Positions 6,003-13,854 of a stretch of DNA of 17,871 nt are shown here, piece by piece. The stretch comes from JBEEJL01 sp043744215. Lineage in GTDB: Bacteria > Pseudomonadota > Gammaproteobacteria > Burkholderiales > JBEEJL01. The stretch is from positions 1-17,871 of the forward strand of contig JAYTVC010000051.1 in assembly GCA_043744215.1 (NCBI GenBank), read 5' to 3'. How positions within the stretch are numbered: the first letter of the stretch is position 1; every line of letters begins with the position of its first letter. A program made the position numbers and the translations under genes. A model generated the notes under the pieces. That model searched no databases, was not told the DNA's origin, and saw only the letters and a list, made by a program, of their open reading frames with translations.

Positions 6003-7772
6003 ATGAATACCGGCTTATTCAGTCAGCTTCTTTTCCATTTCCGCTCTTTTGCCACGCACCTGCGACCCGTGCGCGGCTTGCTGATATGCGCCGCACTATT
6101 AGTCGTGACCATGCCATTGCTGGGTGCTGCGCTACTCCATTTATTTCAAAAGTTGGTGGACGAGGTTTTTGTCAGCCGCCAGACCCATTTGTTGTTATGG
6201 TTTTTTGGCGCCTACCTGCTGGTGGCGGGGCTGAAATTCATTGCAGAATATATTGATCAGCGTCTTGACACCGCCATCGCCGAAAATATTTCGCAAGCTG
6301 TGCGTATCCGGCTTTACCGCCATATCGTCAGCGTCTCGCCTGGCTCCCTTGGAGCAAAAAATTCCGGCGAGCTGCTCGCCTACTTGGGCGGTGACGTGGA
6401 TAGAATCGCGTCGCTGATTTACAGCGCACCGATGAGTTTGCTGTCAAATCTGGCGCGCATCGTGTGCTATACGGTTTTTTTGCTACTCATCAGTTGGAAA
6501 CTCACACTGATGTCTTTGGCTGTTGTTCCGCCGCTGATATGGATGGTCTATCGGTACACACCGAAAATACGCACGGCCGCACGCTCTTCCCGACGCAAAA
6601 GCACGGCGTGGATGGCGCTGGCAGAAGAAGTACTCGGCGCCCGGCCGCTGGTGCAGGCATTCAATACCCACAAGCGGGAGACCGACCGCTTTGCCCGCCA
6701 TGCCGACCGTGCGCGCAAAGCTGAATTGCTGACTACGCGATTGCAGGCCGGCCTGGCGCTGGCGATTGAAGTCATCACCATGCTCGGTAGTCTTGCCGTC
6801 ATTGGCGTGGCGGCCTACGAAGTGGCCGCCGGACGCTTGAGCGTGGGCAGTGTGTTGGCGTTTATCGGCGCCATCGGATTTTTATACGGGCCGATCAATC
6901 GCGTCAGCCAAAGTGCCAGCCGATTCCAACGCGCCAGCGTGAGTGCAGAACGGTTGTTGTCGTTGTTGCATCAACCAAGCCTGGTGCAAGATTCGCCCAC
7001 CGCAAAGGCATTGCCGTTACCGGTACGCGGGGAAATTGAATTTCGTGACGTGGCTTTCACTTATCCGGGCACCGATAAAAAAGTATTGGATGGCTTCTCG
7101 CTGCACGTCGCAGCAGGGGAAGCGTTGGCGCTGGTCGGATCCAGTGGCGGCGGCAAATCTTCGCTGGTGCGCTTGCTGCTGCGTCAATATGATCCCGATA
7201 GTGGCAGCATTTTTTTCGACGGCATCAATCTGCGCGACATTACACTGGCGTCGTTACGCGACAATCTGGCCATCGTGTTGCAGGAGGCTTACCTGTTGCA
7301 AGGCTCGGTTGAAGACAACATTCTGTACGGCACCGAGCATGCGGATGCGGAGCGATTGCAGCGCGCCGCCCGTGCCGCGCACACGGACGAATTTGTAACA
7401 CCGATGCCGCTGCAATACCGCACGGCGGTCGGCCCTCGTGGAGAACGCCTGTCGGGGGGGCAGCGCCAGCGCATCGCCATGGCGCGGGCGTTGCTGCGCG
7501 ATGCACCGGTGCTGATTCTGGATGAAGCTACCGCATCGGTTGATGGCGAAACGGAAAACCTGATGCAGCAGGCTGTGGCGCAACTCACCCGGCAGCGCAC
7601 GCTGTTGCTGGTCAGCCATCGCGCTTCCACGTTGCGTTTTGTTGATCGGATTGTTGTGTTGGATAACGGCAAAATAATCGAAACCGGCACACCCGAAACC
7701 TTGATGCAACCGGGCACGCGCTGCTATGAATTATTCCAATCGCAAGTCGCCTCACAACAAACGGAAATGTAA
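6003..7772 (+). CDS. ABC exporter, fused membrane and ATPase domains (MsbA-like half-transporter)
   Basis: A 589-residue half-transporter expected to work as a homodimer in the inner membrane, driving export with ATP. The N-terminal part (about residues 20-300) is a six-helix type I exporter domain. The C-terminal nucleotide-binding domain is complete: Walker A GSSGGGKSS (379-387), Q-loop LQEAYLLQG, signature LSGGQ (483-487), Walker B VLILDE (Asp 507, Glu 508) and the switch His 539. There is no N-terminal C39 peptidase domain, so if it exports the upstream peptide it does not trim a double-Gly leader itself. The ATG at 6003 is preferred because the earlier in-frame ATG (5979) lies in the hairpin stem; neither has a clear ribosome site. 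It is 9 bp upstream of the kinase gene. The exporter family is certain; the cargo (peptide, lipid or drug) is not visible from the sequence. Confidence 0.92.
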   Translation: MNTGLFSQLLFHFRSFATHLRPVRGLLICAALLVVTMPLLGAALLHLFQKLVDEVFVSRQTHLLLWFFGAYLLVAGLKFIAEYIDQRLDTAIAENISQAVRIRLYRHIVSVSPGSLGAKNSGELLAYLGGDVDRIASLIYSAPMSLLSNLARIVCYTVFLLLISWKLTLMSLAVVPPLIWMVYRYTPKIRTAARSSRRKSTAWMALAEEVLGARPLVQAFNTHKRETDRFARHADRARKAELLTTRLQAGLALAIEVITMLGSLAVIGVAAYEVAAGRLSVGSVLAFIGAIGFLYGPINRVSQSASRFQRASVSAERLLSLLHQPSLVQDSPTAKALPLPVRGEIEFRDVAFTYPGTDKKVLDGFSLHVAAGEALALVGSSGGGKSSLVRLLLRQYDPDSGSIFFDGINLRDITLASLRDNLAIVLQEAYLLQGSVEDNILYGTEHADAERLQRAARAAHTDEFVTPMPLQYRTAVGPRGERLSGGQRQRIAMARALLRDAPVLILDEATASVDGETENLMQQAVAQLTRQRTLLLVSHRASTLRFVDRIVVLDNGKIIETGTPETLMQPGTRCYELFQSQVASQQTEM

Positions 7773-7781
7773 ACTGACAAC

Positions 7782-8606
7782 ATGGCGAAACGCATTAAAG
7801 TCGGCAGCGCTTTGTCTGCCCACATAACAGTCGCAGGCATTGTTGATGGCGAAAGCGTCAACCCTGTTTACCTGGTGTGGGACCAACGCGATTGGTGCCC
7901 GAAAGCCTGCAAGGTTTTTGATTCGACAAAAAACGCGCAGCACGAAGCGACCCTGTTGCAACGCTTCGACCACCCCAATCTTGCCCGCTGTTTCGGCAGC
8001 GAATCACCCGGCCTGATGCTGATGGAATTTCTTGAAGGCCCGACCTTGAGCGGTTTCATCTCATCGAAGCCGACGGGAAAATTATCCGTCAGCGACGCCA
8101 TGCGCGTTGCCATTTACATCGGCAGCGCGCTGAACCACATGCACAGGCGCGGTTATTTGCATCTCGACGTGAAAGCCAGCAACATCATTATCAGCCGCGA
8201 CCGGCCGGTGTTGATCGACGTGGGCACCGCGCGAAAAATACATGCGCCCAACCCAGCGTCAGTGATTGGCACCGACAATTACATGTCGCCGGAGCAATGC
8301 ACCATGGGCAAACTGACTGCATCAAGTGATGTGTATGCGCTGGGCGTATTGCTGTTTCGCATGTTGACAGGAAAATTTCCGTTGCCCGAAACCCGTGGAA
8401 AAAACTTTGCGCAACTAAAATACACGCCGACACCGTTGCGCCGCTTGCGTCCTCGCGCGTCATTAAAGCTGGAGAGAATTATCACCGCGTGTCTTGAACG
8501 CACGCCAAACGCTCGCCCGCCGCTGCACGTTTTGTTACCCGCGTTGCACGATTGCATCAGCGCAGGCCCCATGATGTGGCCCGCATATATGGTCGAAATA
8601 GAATGA
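7782..8606 (+). CDS. Soluble Hanks-type Ser/Thr protein kinase
   Basis: A 274-residue protein that is essentially a kinase domain alone, with no membrane segment or sensor domain, so probably cytoplasmic. The ATP-anchoring Lys is in PKACKVFD (Lys 44) and the partner Glu in HEATLL (Glu 55). The catalytic loop is HLDVKASN (Asp 129, Lys 131, Asn 134), the metal-binding motif is DVG (146-148) in place of DFG, and the end of the activation segment is MSPEQ (168-172), followed by SDVYALGVLLFRMLTG. These residues predict an active kinase. The glycine loop is degenerate (VDGESVNPVYLV lacks the usual third Gly), and HLD replaces HRD, making it a non-RD type. It starts 9 nt after the exporter stop, with no strong ribosome site. 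The substrate is unknown; the Thr-rich peptide encoded upstream is an attractive but untested candidate. No phosphatase gene is adjacent. Confidence 0.9.
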   Translation: MAKRIKVGSALSAHITVAGIVDGESVNPVYLVWDQRDWCPKACKVFDSTKNAQHEATLLQRFDHPNLARCFGSESPGLMLMEFLEGPTLSGFISSKPTGKLSVSDAMRVAIYIGSALNHMHRRGYLHLDVKASNIIISRDRPVLIDVGTARKIHAPNPASVIGTDNYMSPEQCTMGKLTASSDVYALGVLLFRMLTGKFPLPETRGKNFAQLKYTPTPLRRLRPRASLKLERIITACLERTPNARPPLHVLLPALHDCISAGPMMWPAYMVEIE

Positions 8607-8629
8607 CATCAGCAAACAAGGTTGTTTCT

Positions 8630-9442
8630 ATGAAATTATGTAACTTATTGATTATAATCACTTTTTTGACCATTCCCGTGTGCGCGCAGGAACGCAGTTT
8701 GCCGAGCGATCCTTCCACGCCCGGTTCATGGAAATTCGGCGGAAGAGTGGATTACGCATCGGGCAAATACGGCGGCACCGATAAAATCGAAGACATGTTC
8801 GCCACGGTTTCCGGCCAATACGATTGGGAGAATGTGAGTTTCAAAATATCCATGCCCACTATCTGGGCTCGCTCGGCAAAAGAGTTTTGTCTCGATGTGA
8901 CGGAAGGCATCAATTGCAATGACGACCCGAATGCTACGTTCTTCAAAGAAAAAGAAACCATTTCGGGACGCGGCAATTTTGCGCTGGCACTGAGCTATAA
9001 CCTCGCGAAACAGGATGATGGATTGGAGGTTACCGCCAACTACAAAGTACGCTTCGGCACTGCCGATCCGAACAAGGGCTTTGGCACGGGCAAGACGGAT
9101 TACTCGCTGGATTTTGAATTTTCCCGCGCGTACGGCGATTTCATTCCTTTGCTTGGCCTAGGCTATAGCTGGCGTGGCAAACCCGACCCCGATTCCAGCT
9201 TGAACGACAGCGCCTACGGCTGGGCCGGTTTTATCTTTTCGCCCACAGACAACACTGATCTGGAATGGCTGTACGGTTACCGCCGCCCGTCGAGCACGAC
9301 ATCCTTCTCCGGACGCGACGCGACACTTTCGTTGTTTCACCGCTTGAGCAAGCGACTGCGCCTTAACGCCAGCGTGAGCAAAGGTTTGTCGGACAATACG
9401 CCAGACTGGAGCGCAGGTTTGGGGTTAGGCGTGCGCTATTGA
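8630..9442 (+). CDS. Outer-membrane beta-barrel protein with signal peptide
   Basis: A 270-residue exported protein. A signal peptide (MKLCNLLIIITFLTIPVCA, cleavage predicted after Ala 19) is followed by a short polar linker. The rest has alternating hydrophobic/polar stretches rich in Gly, Tyr, Trp and Phe, typical of beta-strands, such as WKFGGRVDY, FALALSYNL and LEWLYGYRR. It ends in GVRY, a terminal aromatic residue typical of substrates of the outer-membrane assembly machinery. Two Cys (87 and 96) may form a loop disulfide. I place it with porin-like or 'transporter' outer-membrane proteins without assigning a family. AAGG eight bases upstream supports the ATG at 8630; an ATG at 8603 overlapping the kinase stop (ATGA) is an alternative. 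As last gene of the cassette it could provide an outer-membrane exit, receptor or immunity function. It converges with the NDUFA9-like gene, with 2 nt between stops. Confidence 0.85.
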   Translation: MKLCNLLIIITFLTIPVCAQERSLPSDPSTPGSWKFGGRVDYASGKYGGTDKIEDMFATVSGQYDWENVSFKISMPTIWARSAKEFCLDVTEGINCNDDPNATFFKEKETISGRGNFALALSYNLAKQDDGLEVTANYKVRFGTADPNKGFGTGKTDYSLDFEFSRAYGDFIPLLGLGYSWRGKPDPDSSLNDSAYGWAGFIFSPTDNTDLEWLYGYRRPSSTTSFSGRDATLSLFHRLSKRLRLNASVSKGLSDNTPDWSAGLGLGVRY

Positions 9443-9444
9443 TT

Positions 9445-10383
9445 TCAGCGCCGCGCACGAAATTGCGCAAACCGCGCGTGCGTTTCGCCTGAGAGATATT
9501 CCGGCGCGATGGATTCCAGAGTGGCGGGTGTAAAACCCAACTCGGCGGGGAAATCGCATCCGCACACGTTATCCACTTGCATCGACAGCACATTGTCGCG
9601 CGACATCAGCTTGCCCGGCAGAAATTCCATCACCAACGCCTGCATAGAAGCGACAGCGTCCGGCAAACCGATCACCGCACGGGTTTGCCCTCTAATGCGC
9701 GCGACGTATTTCACCAGATCACGCAAGGTATAAATCGTCGGCCCGCATAAGTTGTAGGTTTTGCCGATGGTTTCCGCACTAACCAAACTCACGGCAAACG
9801 CGCGCGCCACATCGTCGACCCAGATCGGCTGAAATTTTGCGTTGGCGCCCGCCAGCGGCAACACCGGCGCTATCGATAACAGCGACGCAAACAGATTCAG
9901 AAAACGATCGCCGTGGCCAAAAATCACCGATGGGCAAAAAATCGTATAGCGCAAACCGGAATCGCGCACCCGCTTTTCCGCTTCAGCCTTAGAGCGCAAA
10001 TAAGCGCTCGGCGCATTCGCCTCCGCTTTCAACGCGCTCATATGCAGCAAGCGTGAAATATTTTGAGCGCAGCAGGCTTCAATAAGTTTGCGCGCCAACT
10101 CCGCATGCGCCTGCTGAAATCCGCGGCCACGTTTTTTACTATCATGCAAAACGCCAATCAGATTCACCACCGCATCGCAGCCGGACACCGCTCTCGCCAA
10201 CTGGTTTTCATCATGGATATTCGCTTCCACAATATCCACCCCAGGTAACACAAACAATGCCTTCGCGTGTTCGCGGCGGCTGGTGACGACACGCACGCTT
10301 ATGCCGCGCGCCACCAATTGATGCGCAATATGCTGCCCGACAAAACCGGCTCCGCCGAGAATGCAAACTTTTTTTGTGGTCAT
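9445..10383 (-). CDS. Complex I NDUFA9-like NAD(P)-binding SDR protein
   Basis: An atypical extended short-chain dehydrogenase of the NDUFA9-like group (312 residues). The dinucleotide-binding loop is GGAGFVGQHI (10-19). The expected SDR residues Ser 116, Tyr 128 and Lys 132 are present (HMSA, YLRSK), so catalysis is possible. VVNLIGVL and the IWVDDVARAF stretch are typical of this subgroup, which in eukaryotes is an accessory subunit of respiratory complex I; the bacterial homologues' role is unclear. Cytoplasmic. In many betaproteobacteria such a gene follows slt, as here, with 226 bp between them. The start at 10383 was chosen because the sugar-dehydrogenase-like fold begins right after it (MTTKKVCILGG); an in-frame start at 10422 would add 13 residues. 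Confidence 0.88.
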   Translation of the reverse strand: MTTKKVCILGGAGFVGQHIAHQLVARGISVRVVTSRREHAKALFVLPGVDIVEANIHDENQLARAVSGCDAVVNLIGVLHDSKKRGRGFQQAHAELARKLIEACCAQNISRLLHMSALKAEANAPSAYLRSKAEAEKRVRDSGLRYTIFCPSVIFGHGDRFLNLFASLLSIAPVLPLAGANAKFQPIWVDDVARAFAVSLVSAETIGKTYNLCGPTIYTLRDLVKYVARIRGQTRAVIGLPDAVASMQALVMEFLPGKLMSRDNVLSMQVDNVCGCDFPAELGFTPATLESIAPEYLSGETHARFAQFRARR

Positions 10384-10609
10384 GGCTTGCCTGATGATGT
10401 TGAAAAAATAGGTGCCTGCCACTACAAAAACTATCGCAATGCGACCTGCAAAATCGTTTGGTTTTGTATTTACGTTCGCAAAATTATTATCGCGATCTAT
10501 TTCGCCGCCGCTTCCCCCTCTGCGCCGACGACAATGCGCCGGCCAGGCGGGGGTAGAACGAGCGCCTTCGCCTCATCATTCATGCCAAAGGTCAATCTCC
10601 CGCACGGTT
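10384..10609. other. Intergenic region between slt and the NDUFA9-like gene
   Basis: This gap changes composition in the middle: 10500-10583 is markedly GC-rich, while 10384-10500 is AT-rich. The GC-rich part coincides with a 28-codon minus-strand ORF described separately. I see no clear terminator for slt and no confident promoter for the NDUFA9-like gene. Confidence 0.4.
10497..10583 (-). CDS. Possible 28-residue small protein (doubtful)
   Basis: A minus-strand ORF of 28 codons starts MNDEAKALVLPPPGRRIVVG and ends EGEAAAK, followed by TAG. Its GC-rich codons differ from the AT-rich flanks and resemble coding DNA. There is no good ribosome site at normal spacing (GGGAG is about 12-16 nt upstream), and I recognise no family. 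It could be a real small gene, the remnant of a lost gene, or chance. Confidence 0.2.
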   Translation of the reverse strand: MNDEAKALVLPPPGRRIVVGAEGEAAAK

Positions 10610-12574
10610 TTAATTATCCGGCTTCGTACTATCCGCTTCCAACCCGGCGCCATTGGGCCGCGATGGAATGGTGCCCAGCCTGCTTTTCAAACTTTGCATC
10701 GGCAGGCCCAAACGGGCGGTATAAAACTGCGCGTTGCTCATGACTTTTTTGACGTAATCGCGCGTTTCGTTGAACGGAATGGTTTCGGCGTAAATTGCGC
10801 CTTCGAGGGGTTTGTCGTCGCGCCAGCGCTTGGCGCGCGAGGGGCCAGCATTGTAGGCAGCAGTGGCGAGTACGGGATGCGCAAGTTCTTCCAGCAGATA
10901 TTTCATGTAATACACGCCGAGCGACACATTGGTATCGACCTTGATCGTATTTTGCGGTTGATACGCTTTCATGCCCGCGCGTTTGGCCAGCCATTGACCG
11001 GTGGCGGGCATGATTTGCATCAGACCCATCGCGCCCACGCGGGAGCGCACATCGGCCATGAAACGGCTCTCTTGTCGTACCAGGCCATAGACCCAGGCTT
11101 CGTCTACGCCGCGCTGTTTGGCGTGATCACGGAACGTCGCTTCGTAGGGCGTGGGATAGCGCAAACTGAAATCGTGGGTCACTTGCGTGCGGTCCGCCGT
11201 GTTGATGGAGCGCTCGGGCCAGTTGGCCAGGCGTGCCGTTTCGGATGCGGCGAGGAGTTGCCCGTCGTCAAAGCCGCGTACGGCGGCGATCCATTCTCTC
11301 GTACCTTCCGTATCCATGCCTAACCGATGCAGTATCAACGCGCGCTGAATACCGTCACGCTTTTCCAGCGCTTTAAGATTGTCAGCATTGGGTTTGGCGT
11401 CTTCAGCCAGGCGCAGGGACTCGACGCCAAGTTCTTCAGCCGCCATCAGGCCGTAAAATAAATATTCTTTCGACAAGGGCCTCAGAATTTCGCTCGCCGC
11501 TTCTGTTTTACCCGATTCTTTTAATGCACGGCCTTTCCAATAACGCCAGTTGCTCTCTTTTTGCTCGATGGGCGACAGTTGTTCAATGCTTGCCAACACG
11601 TCCGGCCATGCCTGTACTCGCAGCGCGGCACGGGTGCGCCAGGCCAATTGCGTATCGGTAAGCGAGGCAAGGGAGTCATCGCCCCCATTGCGATACCATT
11701 CGAGCGCCAGCGGTTCCTGGTTTTTTGCGCCTTCATAACCAATCAGGTTCCACACATAGCTGCGCTCGGCGGCGCTGAACTTTTCCTGCATGCCGGTCCA
11801 GCGCAGGGCCGCCAGCGATGACTGGGTGTGTGCCAGACGGTGCACAGCGAACATGGCCACTTCGCGAGCCGGCCGCGATTTGTAATCAAAATTATTTTTA
11901 TCCAGCAACAATTGCGGCGTATCGTAGGCTGCGGCTAATTGCTTGTCGTTCATCATTTCATTCGGCGGTAAATTTTGATTCAGCCGACGGGCGAGGCTGA
12001 TGCTGCCCGCTTCGAGGGCAAGGCGGATGCGCGACCAGACGTCGGGCGCCATCAGAATGTGTTCGTTCATCATGGCTTCAAAAACCGGCTGGCAGCTTTC
12101 CGGTTGTGCTTTGCCGCTGAACCACAGCGCGCGGCCATCTTTCAGGGCATCGGCATCTTTATTCGCTTGCCGTGCCTGCATGGCGTAGCAGGCGATCTCG
12201 GGTTCAGGATTTTTTATTGCGGCAGAATCCGCCAGAAACGCTTCCCAGTTTTTTTGCTGGCCCAATTGCTTGAGCCAATCGGTACGCAGCCCATCTGCCA
12301 GCGGTGTATCGACATATTGCGTAAGAAAACGCCGCACATCGGTACCGTCCGATTCTTTTAACCGATTGTTGATTTGCCAATACTGCACATATTGCGCAAG
12401 CGGATGGTCTTGCAGCTTGACGCTCAACTTATCAAGCTGCTTTTGGTCTTTCGCACGGGCCGCATCGCGGGCGGCAAGAAAATCATCGTCGGCAGCGGCA
12501 TAGACGGCGGTGGCGGATAAGCCGCACAAAATCAACAAGGTGGCAGTCAGAGTTTTCATAAATGGCAGCGACAT
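10610..12574 (-). CDS. slt: Soluble lytic murein transglycosylase (Slt70-like)
   Basis: Periplasmic lytic transglycosylase that cleaves the MurNAc-GlcNAc bond of peptidoglycan, forming 1,6-anhydromuropeptides. It is 654 residues, close to E. coli Slt70. A signal peptide (MSLPFMKTLTATLLILCG to about AVYA) is followed by the long alpha-superhelical U/L domains. The C-terminal lysozyme-like domain has catalytic Glu 502 in VRQESRF, then GAMGLMQIMPATGQW and AAYNAGPSRAKRW, all hallmark SLT motifs. GGATAG about eight bases upstream supports the ATG at 12574; the longer form to 12619 would put extra residues before the signal peptide, and a third Met at 12559 is possible. It is divergent from terC and upstream of the NDUFA9-like gene. 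Confidence 0.95.
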   Translation of the reverse strand: MSLPFMKTLTATLLILCGLSATAVYAAADDDFLAARDAARAKDQKQLDKLSVKLQDHPLAQYVQYWQINNRLKESDGTDVRRFLTQYVDTPLADGLRTDWLKQLGQQKNWEAFLADSAAIKNPEPEIACYAMQARQANKDADALKDGRALWFSGKAQPESCQPVFEAMMNEHILMAPDVWSRIRLALEAGSISLARRLNQNLPPNEMMNDKQLAAAYDTPQLLLDKNNFDYKSRPAREVAMFAVHRLAHTQSSLAALRWTGMQEKFSAAERSYVWNLIGYEGAKNQEPLALEWYRNGGDDSLASLTDTQLAWRTRAALRVQAWPDVLASIEQLSPIEQKESNWRYWKGRALKESGKTEAASEILRPLSKEYLFYGLMAAEELGVESLRLAEDAKPNADNLKALEKRDGIQRALILHRLGMDTEGTREWIAAVRGFDDGQLLAASETARLANWPERSINTADRTQVTHDFSLRYPTPYEATFRDHAKQRGVDEAWVYGLVRQESRFMADVRSRVGAMGLMQIMPATGQWLAKRAGMKAYQPQNTIKVDTNVSLGVYYMKYLLEELAHPVLATAAYNAGPSRAKRWRDDKPLEGAIYAETIPFNETRDYVKKVMSNAQFYTARLGLPMQSLKSRLGTIPSRPNGAGLEADSTKPDN

Positions 12575-12610
12575 AAAGTGTTCTATCCAGAAAGCATAGT
12601 GCGGATTCGG

Positions 12611-12639
12611 GTGACACATCAGAGTGAATATTCTATAGT
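12611..12639 (+). promoter_or_regulatory. Putative sigma70 promoter of terC-uspA
   Basis: GTGACA (12611-12616), a 17-bp spacer and TATAGT (12634-12639) match sigma70 boxes at 5 of 6 and 5 of 6 positions. Transcription would start near 12646, giving a leader of about 43 nt. It lies in the 114-bp divergent gap between slt and terC. Confidence 0.55.
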
Positions 12640-12665
12640 GTTACCTAATCAATTGTAGGGGAACA

Positions 12666-12677
12666 CCGCGCGCGCGG
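12666..12677 (+). promoter_or_regulatory. Perfect 12-bp GC palindrome next to the terC ribosome site
   Basis: CCGCGCGCGCGG is fully self-complementary, and its last two G are the first bases of the terC Shine-Dalgarno GGAAAG (12676-12681; ATG at 12689). It could be a DNA operator or part of an mRNA structure limiting ribosome access. A 12-nt palindrome without a loop makes a poor hairpin, so a protein site is equally possible. Confidence 0.3.
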
Positions 12678-12688
12678 AAAGCAAAAAT

Positions 12689-13435
12689 ATGTGGGAAACC
12701 CTCATTAGCCCTGAAAACTGGACCGCTTTGTTAAAAATTATTGGCGTCAATATCGTCCTTTCAGGTGACAACGCCGTCGTTATCGCCCTGGCATGCCGCA
12801 GTTTGCCGGAACAACAGCGTAAAAAAGGCGTGTTGTTCGGCAGCATGGGGGCCATTGTGCTGCGTATTTTTTTGACCTTCATTGCGGTGTATTTGTTGCA
12901 ATGGCCCTATCTTAAAATTATAGGCAGCATTTTGTTATTCTGGATTGCATTGAAATTGCTCGTGCCTGATGACGAGGGAGGCGAGCATATTAAAGACAAC
13001 AACAATCTCGCCGCCGCGATCAAAACCATTATCATCGCCGATGTGGTGATGAGCCTCGACAACGTGCTCGGTGTCGCCGCAGCGGCCAACGGCAATGTGC
13101 CGCTGATCATTTTCGGCTTGCTGATCAGCATTCCGCTGATTATTTTCGGCAGCGCCGTGATCATGAAACTGATGGACCGTTTCCCTGTCGTCATCACCAT
13201 CGGCGGTGCCTTGCTCGGCTATGTGGCGGGCGAAATGCTGGTGACCGACCCTGCGCTCAAAGAATGGATTGAACATGCCGCGCCCTGGTTGCACACCGCT
13301 TTGCCCATCGCCGGTGCCATCGGCGTGGTCGCACTGGGCAAATTCCTCACGGCTCGCAAAGAGCAAAAAGCGCCGGAACTGATTGACCTGGCCGAGATGG
13401 ACGAAACCAAAATCACCGCGAAGGAAACCAAATGA
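12689..13435 (+). CDS. TerC family integral membrane protein (YjbE-like)
   Basis: A 248-residue polytopic inner-membrane protein of the TerC/YjbE family, whose members are linked to metal (often manganese) efflux or metalation of exported enzymes. About seven hydrophobic helices are visible. The paired acidic motifs SGDNAVV (25-31, first helix) and MSLDNVLG (121-128) carry the conserved Asp-Asn residues thought to handle the metal. The cytoplasmic loop DDEGGEHIKDNNN and a charged C-terminal tail complete it. The start has GGAAAG seven bases upstream. The stop overlaps the uspA start by four bases (ATGA), so the two are cotranslated. I looked for a yybP-ykoY manganese riboswitch upstream, but the leader is too short and lacks it. 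Substrate is inferred from family only. Confidence 0.9.
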   Translation: MWETLISPENWTALLKIIGVNIVLSGDNAVVIALACRSLPEQQRKKGVLFGSMGAIVLRIFLTFIAVYLLQWPYLKIIGSILLFWIALKLLVPDDEGGEHIKDNNNLAAAIKTIIIADVVMSLDNVLGVAAAANGNVPLIIFGLLISIPLIIFGSAVIMKLMDRFPVVITIGGALLGYVAGEMLVTDPALKEWIEHAAPWLHTALPIAGAIGVVALGKFLTARKEQKAPELIDLAEMDETKITAKETK

Positions 13436-13854
13436 ATATTCTCGTGCCCGTTGACGGTTCCACTTTTTCCGACGACGCCGTTCGCCACATTATCAACATG
13501 GCGCACAGCGGCGCGCGCAACGAAATCCATTTGCTGTCAGTGCAAATTCCCGTCGCCTCGGGCCACGTAAAAATGTTCGTCAGCCAGGAGCAGATCAATT
13601 CGTATTACCACGAAGAAGGCACCAAGGCCCTGGCCTCGGCGCGCGCCTTGCTAGACGCGGAAAAAATCGCCTACGACCATCACATCGGCGTCGGCCATGT
13701 GGCGGAAACCATCGTCGCCTACGCAAAAGAAAAACGTTGCGACCAGATCATCATGGGTACACGCGGTGCCGGCGCGATTTCAAATTTTGTAATTGGCTCG
13801 GTCGCCACGAAAGTGATTCACCTCGCCGACATGCCGGTGACGCTGGTAAAATAG
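13432..13854 (+). CDS. Universal stress protein, UspA family
   Basis: A single-domain, 140-residue cytoplasmic universal stress protein. It starts with the Usp beta-strand NILVPVDGS. Near the C-terminus is the nucleotide-binding motif G-x2-G-x9-G-S (GTRG at 109-112, GS at 122-123), followed by PVTLVK, so it belongs to the ATP-binding subgroup. Its ATG overlaps the terC stop (ATGA), indicating coupled expression with the membrane transporter-like protein; a small Usp may act as a nucleotide-responsive regulator of such partners, which is inference. The family call is secure; specific function is not. Confidence 0.93.
   Translation: MNILVPVDGSTFSDDAVRHIINMAHSGARNEIHLLSVQIPVASGHVKMFVSQEQINSYYHEEGTKALASARALLDAEKIAYDHHIGVGHVAETIVAYAKEKRCDQIIMGTRGAGAISNFVIGSVATKVIHLADMPVTLVK

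Noticed and set aside
10412..11323. 303-codon plus-strand ORF overlapping the slt 3' end
   Set aside because: It is antisense to the Slt catalytic domain (ESRF, GLMQIMPATG), and its translation looks like a reverse-frame shadow.
12575..12688. yybP-ykoY manganese riboswitch upstream of terC
   Set aside because: The predicted leader is only about 43 nt, and the conserved riboswitch sequence elements are not present.
12935..13366. Minus-strand 143-codon ORF over terC
   Set aside because: Composition is explained by the opposite TerC frame; no ribosome site or motif.
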